The notes under the pieces: model-generated
Told to the model about the DNA's origin: nothing
What the model saw: only the letters and a program-made list of their open reading frames with translations
Databases searched by the model: none
Assembly (NCBI GenBank): GCA_025449975.1
Contig: JANWIG010000025.1
Span: 1-64,000, forward strand
DNA length: 64,000 nucleotides
From: Thermoactinomycetaceae bacterium
Lineage (GTDB): Bacteria > Bacillota > Bacilli > Thermoactinomycetales > Thermoactinomycetaceae
Direction of reading: 5' to 3'
Shown here: piece by piece, positions 52,399-62,198 of the stretch
Position numbering within the stretch: the first letter of the stretch is position 1
How the letters are laid out: each line of letters opens with the position of its first letter
Made by a program: the position numbers and the translations under genes

Positions 52399-53218
52399 AA
52401 TCTCCTATTCAAATGTCTGGCCTGTTTCTTACTTTTTTGATCCGACCGGATTAAATGTGGAACTCATTCCTCAAGTGCCTAGTTTATTAAACCGCGGAAT
52501 GAAAAAAGGTGAAATCGATTTAGGGCCGATCTCCTCCTTTGCCTATGGGGAAGCCTATCCGAACTATCTCTTGTTACCCCATTTATCTGTAAGTGCTACC
52601 GGGGCAGTGGGCTCAATTTTTTTATTTACCAAGGGGAAGAGCCTCAGTGAGTTGGATGGTGCGAAAATTGCTCTGACCAATACCTCAGCGACGTCGGTTC
52701 ATCTCTTGCGCATTCTTTTAGAACGTTTTGAGCGAGTTCGTCCTTTGTATATCACCATGGCACCCGATTTAAAACAGATGTTACGCCGAGCGGACGCAGC
52801 GATGGTCATTGGAGATGATGCGATTCGTGCCTCATGGTCCGATCAAGGATATCGCGCGTTTGACTTGGGAGAAGAATGGTATTTGCGGACAGGCTTATCG
52901 ATGACTTTTGCTGTTTGGGCGATTCGCAAGGAGATTGTAGAATATCGTTGGTCTGAAATAGAAAAAATCTACGATCGTTTTATTGAATCGAAAGAGAAAA
53001 GTCGACAAAATTTGCTCCCCGTGATTCAGCATGCCATGAATAAGTTAGGTGGCACAGAAGCATTTTGGCAAAAGTATTTTTGGGGTTTGTCTCATGATTT
53101 AGGAGAAAAAGAGATTGCCGGTCTTCAGACTTATTACCGATATGCGGCGGAGTTAGGCTTTTTAAAGGAAGGAATTAAAGTGGATCCGCTTGATAAAATA
53201 GTTAGTATGAACACATAG
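52376..53218 (+). CDS. mqnA: Chorismate dehydratase MqnA (futalosine pathway)
   Basis: A 280-aa protein of the periplasmic-binding fold (MqnA/MqnD family), first enzyme of the futalosine route, converting chorismate to 3-enolpyruvyl benzoate. Motifs: IGEISYSNVWPV at the start, then DLGPISSFAYGEAYPNY, VGSIFLFTKG and LTNTSATSVHLLRILL. The ATG at 52376 follows GGGGGA, inside the end of ubiX. Its presence argues that the organism makes menaquinone via futalosine, not via MenF/MenD as B. subtilis does. Confidence 0.92.
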   Translation: MRPIRIGEISYSNVWPVSYFFDPTGLNVELIPQVPSLLNRGMKKGEIDLGPISSFAYGEAYPNYLLLPHLSVSATGAVGSIFLFTKGKSLSELDGAKIALTNTSATSVHLLRILLERFERVRPLYITMAPDLKQMLRRADAAMVIGDDAIRASWSDQGYRAFDLGEEWYLRTGLSMTFAVWAIRKEIVEYRWSEIEKIYDRFIESKEKSRQNLLPVIQHAMNKLGGTEAFWQKYFWGLSHDLGEKEIAGLQTYYRYAAELGFLKEGIKVDPLDKIVSMNT

Positions 53219-53233
53219 GTTTAGGTGAAGCAG

Positions 53234-54208
53234 ATGAATTTGCATGATATTTATCAAGATTTACAAAATGAGCTTCAATTGATTGAAAAAGAGCTTGCGC
53301 GAACCGTCTACTCGTCGGTAGATCAGCTGGAGGCTTCTTCCCTCCATCTATTAACAGCGGGTGGAAAACGGATGCGCCCCATCTTTGTGTTATTGGCTGG
53401 TCACTTTGGTCCATCTTATGATGCATCCAAGTTACGTAAATTAGCCGTAGCTCTGGAACTGATTCACATGGCTACTTTGGTGCATGATGATGTGATTGAT
53501 GATGCGAATTTACGAAGAGGAAGACAGACCGTTCGCGCAGAGTGGAATAATCAAGTGGCGATGTTTACGGGAGATTATATTTTAGCCCAAGGTTTGCAAG
53601 TGATGAGTCAGTTTAAAAATCCCAAAGTTCATCAGATCTTGGCAACGGCGATCAAAGAGATGGTCTTAGGAGAGATTGAGCAGATTTGTGACCTATATAG
53701 CGATAAACTTACCTTGCGCAGCTATTTGCATCGCATTAAACGAAAGACGGCCTTTTTGATTGCGATTAGTTGCCAGCTGGCGGCTTTGGTTAGTGGGGCT
53801 AGCGCCGAGGTTGTTTATCGCTGCTACTTATATGGCTATTATGTGGGGATGGCTTTTCAAATGACCGATGATATTCTCGATTTTAAAGGAACCGAAGATG
53901 TATTAGGAAAGCCAGCTGGAAGTGACTTGCGTCAAGGCAATGTGACCTTGCCCGTGATTTATGCCTTGCGTCACGAATCAGAGGAAAATAAACAAAAATT
54001 AATGAACTATTTGCTTAGTCAAGGGACTGAAGGAGATTTAGAGGAGATATTGGAGATTATACGTAAGTCCGGTGGAATCGACTATACGGTGCAGTTATCG
54101 GAACGGTATTTGGAGAAAGCGTTGCAAATGTTGAATAAACTTCCAAACACACATGTAAAGGAATCCTTCCAATTGATTAGTGATTTTGTGGTTCGTCGCT
54201 CTTATTAA
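53234..54208 (+). CDS. hepT: Heptaprenyl diphosphate synthase component II
   Basis: A 324-aa trans-prenyltransferase, catalytic subunit. The first aspartate-rich motif is HDDVIDDANLRRG, the second is DDILDFKG, with AGGKRMRP upstream. AGGTG lies 7 nt before the ATG at 53234; a GTG at 53225 is possible. It closes the hepS-menG-mqnP-ubiX-mqnA-hepT operon, followed by a terminator. Confidence 0.94.
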   Translation: MNLHDIYQDLQNELQLIEKELARTVYSSVDQLEASSLHLLTAGGKRMRPIFVLLAGHFGPSYDASKLRKLAVALELIHMATLVHDDVIDDANLRRGRQTVRAEWNNQVAMFTGDYILAQGLQVMSQFKNPKVHQILATAIKEMVLGEIEQICDLYSDKLTLRSYLHRIKRKTAFLIAISCQLAALVSGASAEVVYRCYLYGYYVGMAFQMTDDILDFKGTEDVLGKPAGSDLRQGNVTLPVIYALRHESEENKQKLMNYLLSQGTEGDLEEILEIIRKSGGIDYTVQLSERYLEKALQMLNKLPNTHVKESFQLISDFVVRRSY

Positions 54209-54212
54209 AGTA

Positions 54213-54254
54213 AGAACCGGTTGTTGGGCTTAGACCGGTTCTCAGGGCTTTTTT
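54213..54254 (+). terminator. Terminator of the hepS-hepT operon
   Basis: A 9-bp stem AGAACCGGT / ACCGGTTCT with a 12-nt loop, then CAGGGC and six T residues. Confidence 0.8.
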
Positions 54255-54347
54255 CAACGGAAAAAGTTGCTTTCTTATTCACTTCTTGTTAAAATTTGTG
54301 ATGATTTCTGATACATAGCTGATGGATGAAAATTGGGAGGACTTTCT

Positions 54348-54791
54348 ATGGAACAGACATTTATTATGGTCAAGCCTGATGGCGTACAACGCGGTTTAAT
54401 TGGTGAAATTGTTGCTCGTTTTGAAAAGAAAGGATATCAATTGGTCGGTGCAAAACTGATGCAAGTCTCTCGGGAATTAGCAGAACAGCATTATGCTGAA
54501 CATAGAGAAAAGCCTTTTTTTGGTGAGTTGGTAGAGTTTATCACTTCTTCTCCGGTTTTTGCCATGGTCTGGCAAGGAGCGGGTGTGATCGCTACGGCTC
54601 GGCAAATGATGGGGAAAACCAATCCGAGCGATGCACTGCCAGGAACGATTCGGGGAGACTATGGGGTGAGCTTGGGCATGAACATTATCCATGGCTCCGA
54701 TTCTCCAGCGAGTGCAGAGCGGGAGATCGCTCTCTGGTTCTCTAAAGATGAATTGTTAAACTATGAAAAAGCGATCAACCGTTGGGTCTAA
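54348..54791 (+). CDS. ndk: Nucleoside diphosphate kinase
   Basis: A 147-aa enzyme transferring phosphate between nucleoside di- and triphosphates. The phospho-histidine is H115 in [16 protein letters not shown], with [15 protein letters not shown] at the start and the active-site [19 protein letters not shown] loop. The ATG at 54348 follows GGGAGG. Position after hepT equals B. subtilis. Confidence 0.96.
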   Translation: MEQTFIMVKPDGVQRGLIGEIVARFEKKGYQLVGAKLMQVSRELAEQHYAEHREKPFFGELVEFITSSPVFAMVWQGAGVIATARQMMGKTNPSDALPGTIRGDYGVSLGMNIIHGSDSPASAEREIALWFSKDELLNYEKAINRWV

Positions 54792-54798
54792 AAAAACC

Positions 54799-54827
54799 TT
54801 GACGGGTGATTCAAAGCGGAGTATACT
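54799..54827 (+). promoter_or_regulatory. Sigma-A promoter of the metI-metC operon
   Basis: TTGACG (54799-54804) and TATACT (54822-54827), 17 nt apart, about 40 nt before the SAM-I aptamer. Confidence 0.8.
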
Positions 54828-54873
54828 TAAAAAGTAATCTAGGAATAATAAAAATTTGATATTTAAATAGGAT

Positions 54874-55043
54874 TCTCTTATCCAGAGTGGCGGAGGGACT
54901 GGCCCAATGAAGCCCGGCAACCTTTGATATCTTTCTAGATATTGATTGGTGCTAATTCCAGCAGGATTTTATTCCTGGAAGATAAGAGAGGAAGATGACT
55001 CTGAAAATGACCTCTTCTCTTATCTGTGAGAAGAGGTTTTTTA
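54874..55043 (+). promoter_or_regulatory. SAM-I riboswitch (S box) of metI-metC
   Basis: P1 is CTCTTATC (54875-54882) / GATAAGAG (54981-54988). Conserved core: AGAGTGGCGGAGGGA (kink-turn and P2), TGAAGCCCGGCAACC and GGTGCTAATTCCAGCAGG. The expression platform is a terminator ACCTCTTCTC / GAGAAGAGGT with T-run (55010-55042) whose 5' part can pair with P1's 3' side to give an antiterminator. High SAM should stop transcription. Confidence 0.97.
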
Positions 55044-55069
55044 TATTTTGAAAAGGGAGGGCACAGCTG

Positions 55070-56233
55070 GTGAGAATCGAAACACATTTAGCACAAATCG
55101 GAACAAAAAAAGAACCCAAAACAGGAGCCATTAATTTCCCAGTCTACTTTGCCACCGCTTATGAACATATTGGAGGGGTAAGCACGGGTTTTGATTATAC
55201 GCGGACAGCCAATCCCACTCGACAAGTTTTGGAGCAAAGCATTGCTGCTCTCGAAGAAGGGGATGCTGGATTTGCTTGTAGTTCGGGAATGGCGGCGATT
55301 CAAACCGTCATGGGGCTGTTCTCCCAAGGAGATCACCTCATTGTTTCCTTGGATCTATATGGTGGCACCTATCGCTTGTTTGAACAGGTGCTCTCCCGTT
55401 ACGGATTAACTTTTTCTTGGGTTGATTTGCGGGATCTTTCCCAAGTGGAACAAGCGATTCAGCCCAATACCAAGGCGATTTTTATTGAAACCTTGACCAA
55501 TCCGTTGATTCAAGTGATCAACTTAGAAGAGATTTGTCAACTGGCGAAACGGCAGCAATTGTTGACGATCGTGGATAATACTTTTATGACTCCCTATCTG
55601 CAACAACCGATCAAATGGGGTGCAGATATTGTGCTTCATAGTGCGACCAAATATTTAGGTGGGCACAATGATGTATTGGCCGGACTGATCGTCAGCAAAG
55701 GAGAAGAATTATCTGAGCGGATCGGCTTTTTACACAATTCGATCGGGGCGACCTTGGCTCCATTGGATGCCTGGCTGCTGATGAGAGGGATGAAGACATT
55801 GGCCTTGCGGATGAATCAACATCTTGCCAATGCTCGGGAATTAGCGCTTTTTCTCAATCAGCATCCATTGGTCGAGAAAGTATTTTATCCCTCATTTGAT
55901 CCAGAGGGTCGTCAGATTTTAACGAAACAAGCTCGAGGATTTAGTGGCATTTTCTCCTTTCGACTAAAGGATGAAAACTTGGTTCGTCCGTTTTTAGAGC
56001 ATTTAGAAGTGATTTCTTTTGCTGAAAGCTTAGGTGGCGTAGAAAGTTTAATTACTCATCCTGCTACGCAGACACATGCCGACATGCCGGATGAGTTATG
56101 CCAGAAGATCGGAATATGCGGCCGATTAGTGCGTATTTCCGTTGGAATCGAACATATTGAAGACCTACAACAAGATATAGCACAAGCATTGAAAAAAGCA
56201 GACCAGATCATCCGTAGGAGTGGGTTATCGTGA
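55070..56233 (+). CDS. metI: Cystathionine gamma-synthase / O-acetylhomoserine thiolyase
   Basis: A 387-aa PLP enzyme of the Cys/Met metabolism family, making cystathionine from acylhomoserine and cysteine. Lysine K194 in HSATKYLGGHND binds PLP; YTRTANPTR and SSGMAAIQ are cofactor-site motifs. A GTG start follows GGGAGGG. Directly behind the SAM-I riboswitch and overlapping metC, exactly the B. subtilis metIC layout. Confidence 0.93.
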   Translation: MRIETHLAQIGTKKEPKTGAINFPVYFATAYEHIGGVSTGFDYTRTANPTRQVLEQSIAALEEGDAGFACSSGMAAIQTVMGLFSQGDHLIVSLDLYGGTYRLFEQVLSRYGLTFSWVDLRDLSQVEQAIQPNTKAIFIETLTNPLIQVINLEEICQLAKRQQLLTIVDNTFMTPYLQQPIKWGADIVLHSATKYLGGHNDVLAGLIVSKGEELSERIGFLHNSIGATLAPLDAWLLMRGMKTLALRMNQHLANARELALFLNQHPLVEKVFYPSFDPEGRQILTKQARGFSGIFSFRLKDENLVRPFLEHLEVISFAESLGGVESLITHPATQTHADMPDELCQKIGICGRLVRISVGIEHIEDLQQDIAQALKKADQIIRRSGLS

Positions 56234-57399
56234 AAAAAGAGACCATCGCTTTACACAATGGCAATGAAATCGATCCATATACAGGAGCAGCCAGTATTCC
56301 GATCTATCAAGCATCCACATACCATCAATTTTCGTTGGAACATCCCAATCAGTTTGATTATGCGCGATCCGGAAACCCTACGCGCGAAGCGTTGGAAAAT
56401 GCGATCGCGAAGCTAGAAGGTGGCTGTCGTGGTTTTGCATTTGCTTCGGGTATGGCAGCCATCTCGACCACTTTCTTGTTGTTTTCCCATAACGATCATC
56501 TGATTGTATCCAAAGATGTCTATGGTGGAACATATCGACTGCTCACTCAGGTGTTGACTCGGTTAGGGATTGAGGTCACCTTTGTCGATACAACCGATCT
56601 GCAGGCGGTCGAAGCGGCGATTCGCCCCAATACCAAAGGAATCTACATCGAAACACCTTCCAATCCATTACTAAAAGTGAGTAATTTGTCTTTATTGGCT
56701 GAGCTTGCCAAAGCATACCAATTGCTGACCATTGTGGATAATACCTTTTTAACACCGTATTATCAGCAACCGCTTAAATTGGGAATCGATGTCGTGGTGC
56801 ATAGTGCGACCAAGTTTATCGGGGGACATAGCGATGTGGTAGCTGGTTTGGTTGTGGTCAAAGAGGATGAAATTGCCGAAAAAATATCCTTTCTTCAAAA
56901 CTCATTTGGTGCTATTTTAGGTGTACAGGATTCTTGGTTGATTTTGCGAGGGTTAAAAACTTTACCCGTTCGGATGAAAAATTCAAGTAAGAGTGCCAAA
57001 GTGATCGCTGATTGGCTGGAGCAGCATCCGGCAGTTCAGCGTGTTTATTATACAGGCTTAGAATCGCATGAAGGACACAAATTGCAAGCGGAGCAAGCGA
57101 GTGGACATGGAGCGGTCCTCTCCTTCGATGTCGGGAGCGAAGAGAAAGCCAAACAGATTCTAAATCGTGTTCGCTTACCGTTGGTAGCGGTTAGCCTAGG
57201 AGCGGTAGAGAGTATCTTATCTTATCCGGCGATGATGTCTCATGCCTCGATGCCGCGAGAGGTTCGTCTGCAATATGGGATTTCCGATGGTCTATTGCGC
57301 CTGTCTGTCGGTTTGGAAGATGTGGAGGATCTGATTGCCGATCTTGAACAAGCTCTAAGCGTAAAATCGTTGCTTGTCACTTCAGAGGGAAGACGGTAA
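56230..57399 (+). CDS. metC: Cystathionine beta-lyase
   Basis: A 389-aa PLP enzyme cleaving cystathionine to homocysteine. PLP lysine is K195 in HSATKFIGGHSD; YARSGNPTR and ASGMAAIS match the family. It is about half identical in pattern to metI; the role split between them is inferred from the operon order metI-metC. Its GTG start overlaps the metI stop codon. Confidence 0.92.
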   Translation: MKKETIALHNGNEIDPYTGAASIPIYQASTYHQFSLEHPNQFDYARSGNPTREALENAIAKLEGGCRGFAFASGMAAISTTFLLFSHNDHLIVSKDVYGGTYRLLTQVLTRLGIEVTFVDTTDLQAVEAAIRPNTKGIYIETPSNPLLKVSNLSLLAELAKAYQLLTIVDNTFLTPYYQQPLKLGIDVVVHSATKFIGGHSDVVAGLVVVKEDEIAEKISFLQNSFGAILGVQDSWLILRGLKTLPVRMKNSSKSAKVIADWLEQHPAVQRVYYTGLESHEGHKLQAEQASGHGAVLSFDVGSEEKAKQILNRVRLPLVAVSLGAVESILSYPAMMSHASMPREVRLQYGISDGLLRLSVGLEDVEDLIADLEQALSVKSLLVTSEGRR

Positions 57400-57506
57400 G
57401 AGAGAGGCGATTGTCGCTGAGACCTCATTGCGAAAAGCCCTTACTTTTTAGTGGTCCGTTGGAGAAGGTGAATTAAAAAAGCAGAGTAAGTGAAAGAGGT
57501 GATGGC

Positions 57507-58625
57507 ATGAACGTATCAGTCAAGCAGAAAACGGAGCAAAAGTTCTTTCAGCTTCAAGATTTTGAGCTGGATAGTGGTGAGATCTTGCAAGGAGCCGTTT
57601 TAGCGTATGAAACATTTGGAACATTAAACAAAGAGAAAGACAATGCGATCCTCATCTGTCATGCTCTAACAGGTGATACGCATGCTGGTAATAGTGAGAA
57701 GCATCTTGGTTGGTGGTATGGGCTGATTGGGGAGGATAAAGCGTTAGATACATCCAAATATTTTCTCATCTGTGCCAACGTGATCGGTGGATGTTATGGT
57801 TCCACCGGACCGAGCTCACCACATCCGGTTGATGGGAAACCCTATGCATTACGTTTTCCTGTTGTCACCATTCGCGATATGGTTAAAGCGCAATACCAAT
57901 TGGTAAAAAGCTTTGGAATTGAGCGCTTATTCTCTGTGATCGGCGGATCCATGGGCGGTATGCAAGTGTTTGAATGGGCGGTCTCCTATCCGGAAATGGT
58001 AAAAAGTTATATTCCGATCGCTTCCAACATTCGCGCCTCCGCGCTGGGAATTGCTTGGAACAATGTGATGAGACAAGCGATTATGAATGATCCCGAGTGG
58101 TGTGAAGGAGAGTATTATGGTCGCACATTCCCCGTCAATGGGCTGAACCTCGCCCGGCGTGTAGGGATGATTACCTATCGGAGTTTTGAATTGTATGAAC
58201 AGCGGTTTGGACAGGAGATCAATGTACAAACCAGTCCCTATCATTTAAGTTCAGAATATGAAGTGGAAAGATATTTAAGTTATCAAGGGCGCAAATTTGT
58301 GAATCGCTTTGATGCAAATAGTTACCTTTATCTGATCAAGGCGATGGATCTGCATAATATTGCCAACGGATATGGCAGTGAAATGGAAGCTTTAAAGCGG
58401 ATGACTTCGGAAGGATTATTGATCGGGATTAGCTCAGATGCTTTATTTCCACCGCAGGAAATGAGTATCGTTGCTGAACAGTTGCAATTGATTGGTAATC
58501 CCGCCAGTTACTATGAAATGGAAAGCATTCATGGTCATGATGCATTTCTCATTGAATTTGATGAGTTAAATCAAGTGATCAGTGAGTTTTTAGCAAGAAT
58601 AAGAATTGAAAAAGACAATGAGTGA
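57507..58625 (+). CDS. metX: Homoserine O-acetyltransferase
   Basis: A 372-aa alpha/beta-hydrolase-fold enzyme that activates homoserine with acetyl-CoA. The nucleophile is S148 in GGSMGGMQVFEW; ALTGDTHA, NVIGGCYGSTGPSS and the final catalytic-histidine region SIHGHDAFLIE complete the triad. The sequence around the start is GAAAGAGGTG. B. subtilis uses MetA here, so MetX is a lineage difference. No S-box precedes it. Confidence 0.94.
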   Translation: MNVSVKQKTEQKFFQLQDFELDSGEILQGAVLAYETFGTLNKEKDNAILICHALTGDTHAGNSEKHLGWWYGLIGEDKALDTSKYFLICANVIGGCYGSTGPSSPHPVDGKPYALRFPVVTIRDMVKAQYQLVKSFGIERLFSVIGGSMGGMQVFEWAVSYPEMVKSYIPIASNIRASALGIAWNNVMRQAIMNDPEWCEGEYYGRTFPVNGLNLARRVGMITYRSFELYEQRFGQEINVQTSPYHLSSEYEVERYLSYQGRKFVNRFDANSYLYLIKAMDLHNIANGYGSEMEALKRMTSEGLLIGISSDALFPPQEMSIVAEQLQLIGNPASYYEMESIHGHDAFLIEFDELNQVISEFLARIRIEKDNE

Positions 58626-58630
58626 TCGAG

Positions 58631-58683
58631 CAGGAGTGCGGCTAGCTGATCTAGCCAAGAAGCATTCCTGTCGTTCTGTTTTT
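58631..58683 (+). terminator. Terminator-like nested hairpin after metX
   Basis: CAGGAGTGC-GGCTAG-CTGAT-CTAGCC-AAGAA-GCATTCCTG folds into a two-level stem (G-T pair allowed), then a T-rich TCGTTCTGTTTTT tail. Confidence 0.65.
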
Positions 58684-58757
58684 AGCATGATCTCCACATA
58701 TATAGATGGGAATTGTATTCTTTAGCAATAAAGCCTAAATATAAAGGAATGAAACCA

Positions 58758-61700
58758 ATGTTGAAAAAACCGATTGTCGAACGTATGAAAGAAAAAATCC
58801 TCATCATCGATGGAGCGATGGGAACGATGTTGCAGCAAGCCAATCTCACAGAAGAAGACTTTGGCGGTGTGGAGTACGATGGCTGTAATGAGTATCTCTC
58901 GATAACGCGTCCCGATTTAATTCGTCAGATTCATGATGCTTATTTTAAGGCCGGGGCGGATGTTGTGGAAACCAATACGTTTGGAGCGACTCCGATTGTC
59001 TTGGCGGAATATGGACTGGAAGAACAAACAGAAGAGATCAATTTGGCTGCCGCACGCTGTGCAGTCGAAGTCTGTCAAAAATGGAGCACACCCGAATGGC
59101 CGCGCTATGTGGCTGGCGCAATGGGTCCAACGACGAAGACATTGTCCGTAACCGGTGGGGTGACCTTTGAACAGTTGGTCGAATCCTATTATCGCCAAGC
59201 GAAAGCCCTGGTACAAGGTGGGGTCGACCTCCTGCTGCTAGAGACTTCGCAAGATACATTAAATGTGAAAGCAGCCAGTATTGGGATTCGGCAAGCATTT
59301 GCCGAGCTTGGAAGAGAGCTACCGCTGATGATTTCGGGGACGATTGAGCCGATGGGAACGATGTTGGCCGGTCAAGGAATCGAAGCATTCTATTTGTCGA
59401 TTGAGCATTTAAATCCCATTTCGATTGGTCTGAACTGTGCGACAGGACCGGAGTTTATGCGCGATCATATCCGAACCTTATCGGGTTTGGCGCGTTGTGC
59501 CGTCAGTTGTTATCCCAATGCGGGTTTACCGGATGAAGATGGCAACTATTTGGAAACGCCTGAAGCGCTTGCCCGCAAGTTGGAGGAGTTTGCGGATGCG
59601 GGCTGGCTAAACATGGTTGGGGGCTGTTGTGGAACTAGGCCAGAGCATATTCAAGCATTGGCACAGGTGATGAAAGGAAAGCCACCACGTCGTCCGCTTT
59701 CCCATCATCCAGCCGCTGTTTCGGGAATTGAGCCTGTTTATTTAGAAGAAGATAATCGGCCGCTCTTGGTGGGAGAGCGAACCAATGTGATTGGCTCGCG
59801 CAAGTTTCGCCGGCTGATTGCCGAAGGGAAATATGAGGAAGCTTCCGAGATTGCCCGTCGACAGGTAAAAGGCGGCGCGCAAATTATCGATGTTTGTCTG
59901 GCTGATCCGGATCGCGATGAGCTAAAAGATATGGAGGCTTTTTTGTCCTATGTTACCAAGAAAGTAAAAGTGCCGTTAATGATCGATTCCACGGATCCCC
60001 AGGTGATCGAGCGAGCTTTACAATTCTCCCAAGGGAAAGCGATTATCAATTCGATCAACTTGGAAGATGGGGAAGAGCGTTTTCAAGAAGTGGTTCCCTT
60101 GATTCATCGCTATGGTGCCGCGGTGGTTGTCGGGACGATTGAAGAATCCGGAATGGCGGTGACGAGGGAGAGAAAATTAGCGGTCGCCAAGCGCTCCTAT
60201 GATCTGTTGGTTCACAAATACGGTCTTTCTCCTCAAGATATTATTTTTGATCCGCTTGTTTTACCGGTGGGAACGGGAGATGAACAATATATCGGTTCGG
60301 CTTTAGAGACCGTGGAAGGAATTCGCCTCATTAAAGAAACGTTCCCAGCATCTGCGACTGTTTTGGGAATTTCCAATGTCTCATTTGGACTCCCTGCCGC
60401 TGGCCGGGAAGTGCTCAATGCGGTCTTTCTTTATGAATGCTCAAGGGCAGGACTCGATTACGCGCTGGTGAATACAGAGAAGTTGGAACGTTATGCTTCG
60501 ATTCCGGAAGAAGAGCGGCGTTTGGCTGAAGAGTTGTTATTTGAAACGACATTGGAAAATTACGAAGAGGTATTAAGTCGTTTTACAGCCTTCTATCGAA
60601 CGAAAAAAGTAGAGAAAAAACAACCGTTGAGCAATTTGTCGTTGGAAGAACGGTTGGCTCGCTATGTGATTGAAGGAAGTAAAGATGGGTTATACAGCGA
60701 TTTGGATGCTGCATTAAAGAAATATGCACCGCTCGATATTATCAATGGTCCCCTGATGGCAGGGATGGATGAGGTTGGACGGCTGTTTAATCAAAACCAA
60801 CTGATTGTCGCCGAAGTCTTGCAAAGTGCGGAAGTGATGAAAGCATCGGTCGCTTATCTGGAACCACATATGGATAAGACGGAGACGAGCAGCAAAGGCA
60901 GAGTGATTCTCGCTACGGTTAAAGGAGATGTCCATGACATTGGTAAGAATCTGGTTGAAATTATTTTAGCGAACAACGGTTATGAAATTATCAATCTGGG
61001 GATCAAAGTGCCACCCGAAACGATTATTGAGGCTGTTCGCCGTGAGCAGCCGGATCTGATTGGTCTTTCTGGGTTATTGGTTAAATCGGCCCAGCAGATG
61101 GTATTAACGGCGCAGGACCTCAAAGCAGCTGGAATCGATCTACCCATTCTCGTGGGAGGAGCGGCGTTAACGCGGAAATTTACTGAGACGAGGATTGCTC
61201 CTGTCTATGATGGAATGGTGCTTTATGCCAAAGATGCGATGAACGGACTGGAATTGGCCAATCAGCTTGTGAATGAAGAGGGTTATCAAGCGCTTAAAGC
61301 CGAGCAGAAAGAACGGTTAGCCAAGGCGCAGCAAACGAAGACCATTGCCCCCATCACCCATCGTCCGGCGGTGCGTAGCCCAATTGACCGAAATGTTCCG
61401 GTACTCACTCCACCTGATCTCGATCGCCATGTATTCCGTGATGTCCCACTTAGCCATCTCCGCCCTTATTTAAATGAACAGATGGTATTGGGTAAACACT
61501 TGGGGATCAAAGGGAAAGTAGAAGAGCTAATCAAAAACAAAGATCCGAAAACGATCGAATTAAAGGAAAAAGTAGATCAGTTGTTAGAGATGTTGGAGCG
61601 TGATCAATTGTTAACTCCACGGGGAATGTATCAGTTTTTCCCCGCGCAAGCCGAGGGAGATCGTATTTTCATCTATGATCCGCAAGACTTGAATCATGTA

Positions 61701-62198
61701 CGGGAAGAATTTATCTTTCCACGCCAAAGTAAACCGCCCCATCTATGTTTAGCGGATTTTCTCCGCCCGCGTTCTTCTGGCGAGATCGATTATGTCGGCT
61801 TCTTAGCTGTAACAGCAGGGATTGGCGTAAGAGAGCTATCTGAGCAATGGAAAGAGAGCGGGGAATATCTCTTGTCCCATATGCTGCAAGTGGTTGCCCT
61901 GGAGCTCGCTGAAGCCTTTGCGGAACGGCTTCATCAAGTGATGCGCGACCAATGGGGTTTCCCTGATCCACTGGAAATGACGATGAAAGAGCGGTTTGCC
62001 GCGCGTTATCGGGGGATCCGCGTCTCATTTGGTTACCCAGCATGTCCCGACTTGGAGGATCAGAAAAAGTTATTTCGCTTATTAAATCCAGAAGAAATTG
62101 GGATTCAATTGACCGAGGGCTGTATGATGGAGCCGGAAGCCTCTGTGACCGCGATGGTTTTCTCCCATCCTGAAGCCCGCTATTTTAATGCCGTCTAG
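58758..62198 (+). CDS. metH: Cobalamin-dependent methionine synthase
   Basis: A 1,146-aa four-module enzyme transferring a methyl group from methyl-tetrahydrofolate through cobalamin to homocysteine. Modules: homocysteine-binding (residues about 1-325; zinc cysteines in GLNCATGPEF and GGCCGTRPEH), pterin-binding (about 340-600; GERTNVIGSRKF), cobalamin-binding (cap about 640-720, then DVHDIGKN with the cobalt-ligand histidine near 725), and the SAM-binding reactivation domain (about 880-1146, with RFAARYRGIRVSFGYPACP). The ATG at 58758 is preferred because AAAGGA lies just upstream. It requires B12 supply. Gene order metX-metH places it in the methionine region. Confidence 0.96.
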   Translation: MLKKPIVERMKEKILIIDGAMGTMLQQANLTEEDFGGVEYDGCNEYLSITRPDLIRQIHDAYFKAGADVVETNTFGATPIVLAEYGLEEQTEEINLAAARCAVEVCQKWSTPEWPRYVAGAMGPTTKTLSVTGGVTFEQLVESYYRQAKALVQGGVDLLLLETSQDTLNVKAASIGIRQAFAELGRELPLMISGTIEPMGTMLAGQGIEAFYLSIEHLNPISIGLNCATGPEFMRDHIRTLSGLARCAVSCYPNAGLPDEDGNYLETPEALARKLEEFADAGWLNMVGGCCGTRPEHIQALAQVMKGKPPRRPLSHHPAAVSGIEPVYLEEDNRPLLVGERTNVIGSRKFRRLIAEGKYEEASEIARRQVKGGAQIIDVCLADPDRDELKDMEAFLSYVTKKVKVPLMIDSTDPQVIERALQFSQGKAIINSINLEDGEERFQEVVPLIHRYGAAVVVGTIEESGMAVTRERKLAVAKRSYDLLVHKYGLSPQDIIFDPLVLPVGTGDEQYIGSALETVEGIRLIKETFPASATVLGISNVSFGLPAAGREVLNAVFLYECSRAGLDYALVNTEKLERYASIPEEERRLAEELLFETTLENYEEVLSRFTAFYRTKKVEKKQPLSNLSLEERLARYVIEGSKDGLYSDLDAALKKYAPLDIINGPLMAGMDEVGRLFNQNQLIVAEVLQSAEVMKASVAYLEPHMDKTETSSKGRVILATVKGDVHDIGKNLVEIILANNGYEIINLGIKVPPETIIEAVRREQPDLIGLSGLLVKSAQQMVLTAQDLKAAGIDLPILVGGAALTRKFTETRIAPVYDGMVLYAKDAMNGLELANQLVNEEGYQALKAEQKERLAKAQQTKTIAPITHRPAVRSPIDRNVPVLTPPDLDRHVFRDVPLSHLRPYLNEQMVLGKHLGIKGKVEELIKNKDPKTIELKEKVDQLLEMLERDQLLTPRGMYQFFPAQAEGDRIFIYDPQDLNHVREEFIFPRQSKPPHLCLADFLRPRSSGEIDYVGFLAVTAGIGVRELSEQWKESGEYLLSHMLQVVALELAEAFAERLHQVMRDQWGFPDPLEMTMKERFAARYRGIRVSFGYPACPDLEDQKKLFRLLNPEEIGIQLTEGCMMEPEASVTAMVFSHPEARYFNAV

